Source of the DNA: Bacillota bacterium
GTDB lineage: Bacteria > Bacillota > Clostridia > Peptostreptococcales > Anaerovoracaceae
DNA length: 6,573 nucleotides
Reading direction: 5' to 3'
NCBI GenBank assembly: GCA_016302545.1
Contig: JAEDNK010000085.1
Span: 1-6,573 of the forward strand
Below the pieces are notes generated by a model that was not told the origin of the DNA, made no database searches, and saw nothing but the letters and a program-made list of their open reading frames with translations. Position numbers and translations under genes: made by a program. Of this stretch, positions 5,709 to 6,573 are shown piece by piece. Numbering within the stretch: the stretch's first letter is position 1; every line of letters begins with the position of its first letter.

Positions 5709-5900
5709 ATGAAAAATCTTATAATAATTATAGGAACAATTCTTTTGGGCGCATTAATTGTAAATACATTGGTGCTCGGTGATGATAATTCCCTTAAGTC
5801 GGCAGCAAACGACATAATGGAGCAGGGCACCAAAGCCATAATGGACAGCATCAATTTCACCGGTTCGGGAACGGGAGGAGCACAAGGAGGTCAGCAATGA
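5709..5900 (+). CDS. Small pilin-like membrane protein 1 (63 aa)
   Basis: A 63-residue protein predicted to be a single-helix, pilin-like subunit of the system encoded upstream. ATG 5709 is chosen because GAGGAGGAAAG (5694-5704) precedes it at suitable distance. The N-terminus MKNLIIIIGTILLGALIV runs into a hydrophobic helix (about 3-23). A short polar amphipathic region follows (LGDDNSLKSAANDIMEQGTK), then a Gly/Gln-rich tail (GTGGAQGGQQ). Size, membrane helix and position match Flp-type pilins. However, there is no hydrophilic leader and no conserved G-xxxx-E processing motif, so it is not a canonical Flp pilin. The Gly/Gln tail is encoded partly by the ribosome binding site of the next gene. 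I do not recognise a named family; the structural role is inferred from context. Confidence 0.7.
   Translation: MKNLIIIIGTILLGALIVNTLVLGDDNSLKSAANDIMEQGTKAIMDSINFTGSGTGGAQGGQQ
5884..5891 (+). promoter_or_regulatory. Perfect Shine-Dalgarno for the 45-aa pilin-like gene
   Basis: AAGGAGGT is fully complementary to the usual 16S 3' end and lies 5 nt before ATG 5897. It is the strongest ribosome binding site in the window and decides that the short reading frame is a gene. Confidence 0.8.
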
Positions 5901-6034
5901 AACAGCTTGTAGTAATTATAGGCACCGTGATACTGGGAGGCATGATTTTCAGTATGATGGTGGGTGACAGTCCCGGCAGTCTTAAAAACGTATCTCTTGA
6001 CGTAATGGAAAAAGCAATGGAGGAATATGGATAA
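5897..6034 (+). CDS. Small pilin-like membrane protein 2 (45 aa)
   Basis: A 45-residue protein short enough to be missed by many length cut-offs. It has an ideal Shine-Dalgarno sequence. Its ATG overlaps the stop of protein 1 (ATGA), and its TAA shares a base with the next ATG (TAATG). The N-terminus MKQLVVIIGTVILGGMIF aligns with that of protein 1 (MKNLIIIIGTILLGALIV). A similar polar stretch follows: MVGDSPGSLKNVSLDVMEKA against LGDDNSLKSAANDIMEQGTKA, both ending in an amphipathic helix. It is therefore almost surely a paralogue of protein 1 lacking the Gly/Gln tail, probably made by tandem duplication. One membrane helix spans about residues 3-22. It is probably a second pilin-like subunit, perhaps minor or regulatory; this is inferred. 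Confidence 0.75.
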   Translation: MKQLVVIIGTVILGGMIFSMMVGDSPGSLKNVSLDVMEKAMEEYG

Positions 6035-6465
6035 TGAAGGATTTGATAACCGCAATAGGCTCCATACTTATACTTATGATGTTTCTAATGCAGTTTGCGG
6101 CTAACCAGATTACATATACGCGCATTATGGGCGCAGAGCACAGTATAAAGGAATTCAGGTTACTTTCCGAAGAAAGGGGCAGCATAAGCAATGATGACAT
6201 ATCAGAACTTAAGGGAAAGCTGTCGGAGGTATTGCGCTGTCAGACCTCTGAAATTTCGGTAGAGGTGGCGGAGAGCGGCGGCGATTATTCGGTAACGATG
6301 CCGATTTACGGAGTCATAGGACCCGCCGGAATTATGGGACTGTCTGAGAAAGAAAATATGAGGCTGCATAAATCGTCGGGCATAATAATATTTAAGGAGC
6401 AGGAAGAAGATGAAGTAGAAACACCGGAAAAGGAAGAGAAAGAGAAGCAGGAGGACAGCTTATGA
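6034..6465 (+). CDS. Pilin-like/pseudopilin-like membrane protein 3 (143 aa)
   Basis: A 143-residue protein with an N-terminal membrane helix (about 3-24, beginning MKDLITAIGSILILMMF) resembling proteins 1 and 2. An exposed domain follows (about 25-120), with a helix SIKEFRLLSEERGSISND and beta-like strands SEISVEVAESGGDYSVTMP and a final SGIIIF. A strongly charged Glu/Lys tail occupies 121-143. The plan (N-terminal helix plus a small beta domain) is that of a minor pilin or TadE-type pseudopilin. GGAGG (6019-6023) lies 10 nt before the ATG, which shares a base with the preceding stop. The single cysteine C69 is unpaired within the protein. No named family is recognised; the acidic/lysine-rich tail is unusual for a pilin and may be a surface or interaction tail. 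Confidence 0.7.
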   Translation: MKDLITAIGSILILMMFLMQFAANQITYTRIMGAEHSIKEFRLLSEERGSISNDDISELKGKLSEVLRCQTSEISVEVAESGGDYSVTMPIYGVIGPAGIMGLSEKENMRLHKSSGIIIFKEQEEDEVETPEKEEKEKQEDSL

Positions 6466-6573
6466 AAAATCTGATAATAACGGTGGCTCTTGCCACGCTC
6501 TTTGCCATGCTCATTTCTTTTCAGTGGGAGTTGAACAGCCGAAGCTGGCAAAGCCTGAGCAAAGAGAGTATGA
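6462..6573 (+). CDS. Pilin-like membrane protein 4 (partial, 3' end beyond window)
   Basis: The start of a fourth member of the run. ATG 6462 overlaps the stop of protein 3 (ATGA) and has AGGAGG at 6449-6454, 7 nt upstream. Thirty-seven codons are visible. MKNLIITVALATLFAMLISF forms a membrane helix, followed by QWELNSRSWQSLSKESM and the window edge. The first six residues match protein 1 nearly exactly (MKNLII), but the G at residue 9 is replaced by A. Total length, C-terminal domain and function are unknown. Confidence 0.7.
   Translation, partial: MKNLIITVALATLFAMLISFQWELNSRSWQSLSKESM

Noticed and set aside
1..6573. tRNA, rRNA, CRISPR array, insertion sequence or attachment site
   Set aside because: No cloverleaf, spaced repeats, transposase or terminal inverted repeats were seen on reading both strands.

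Overview
The window looks like chromosomal DNA of a low-to-moderate GC, Gram-positive anaerobe, most likely a Clostridia-class Firmicute. This is inferred from strong AAGGAGG-type ribosome binding sites, GTG starts, a consensus-like sigma-A promoter, and the protein families present. All supported genes are on the + strand. No tRNA, rRNA, CRISPR array, insertion sequence or integrase was seen.

Positions 1-1540 hold a housekeeping pair: a uridine kinase (udk, salvage of uridine/cytidine) overlapping a 10-helix EamA/DMT-type transporter. Positions 1541-1629 carry a good extended -10 promoter driving a 136-residue protein (1630-2040). That protein resembles the small sigma-region-4-like regulators (RinA/ArpU type) usually found in phage genomes; its target is unknown.

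Positions 2041-2202 are AT-rich and non-coding. They hold three A-tracts spaced 10 bp apart (predicted bent DNA), a probable promoter, and a terminator-like hairpin with a T-run placed in the leader of the next operon. The hairpin may end transcripts of the upstream regulator, attenuate the downstream operon, or both.

Positions 2203-6573 form a tightly packed operon for a divergent Tad/type IV-pilus-like (type II secretion-related) machine. In order: a CpaB/RcpC-like SAF-domain membrane protein, a CpaF/TadA-like secretion ATPase, a TadB-like membrane platform protein, a reduced TadC-like platform protein, and a run of four small single-helix membrane proteins. The four share a MK-x-L-(I/V) N-terminus followed at once by a hydrophobic helix. 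They are 63, 45 and 143 residues long plus one that runs off the end. The second is only 45 residues and is easily missed. The run is translationally coupled by 1-4 nt stop/start overlaps.

The likely working model is that the ATPase powers the TadB/TadC platform to assemble or export the small pilin-like proteins. No secretin, TadZ or prepilin peptidase is visible in the window, and the pilin-like proteins lack the canonical G-xxxx-E processing site. The system is therefore related to, but clearly different from, the textbook Tad pilus. It is the most interesting part of the window.
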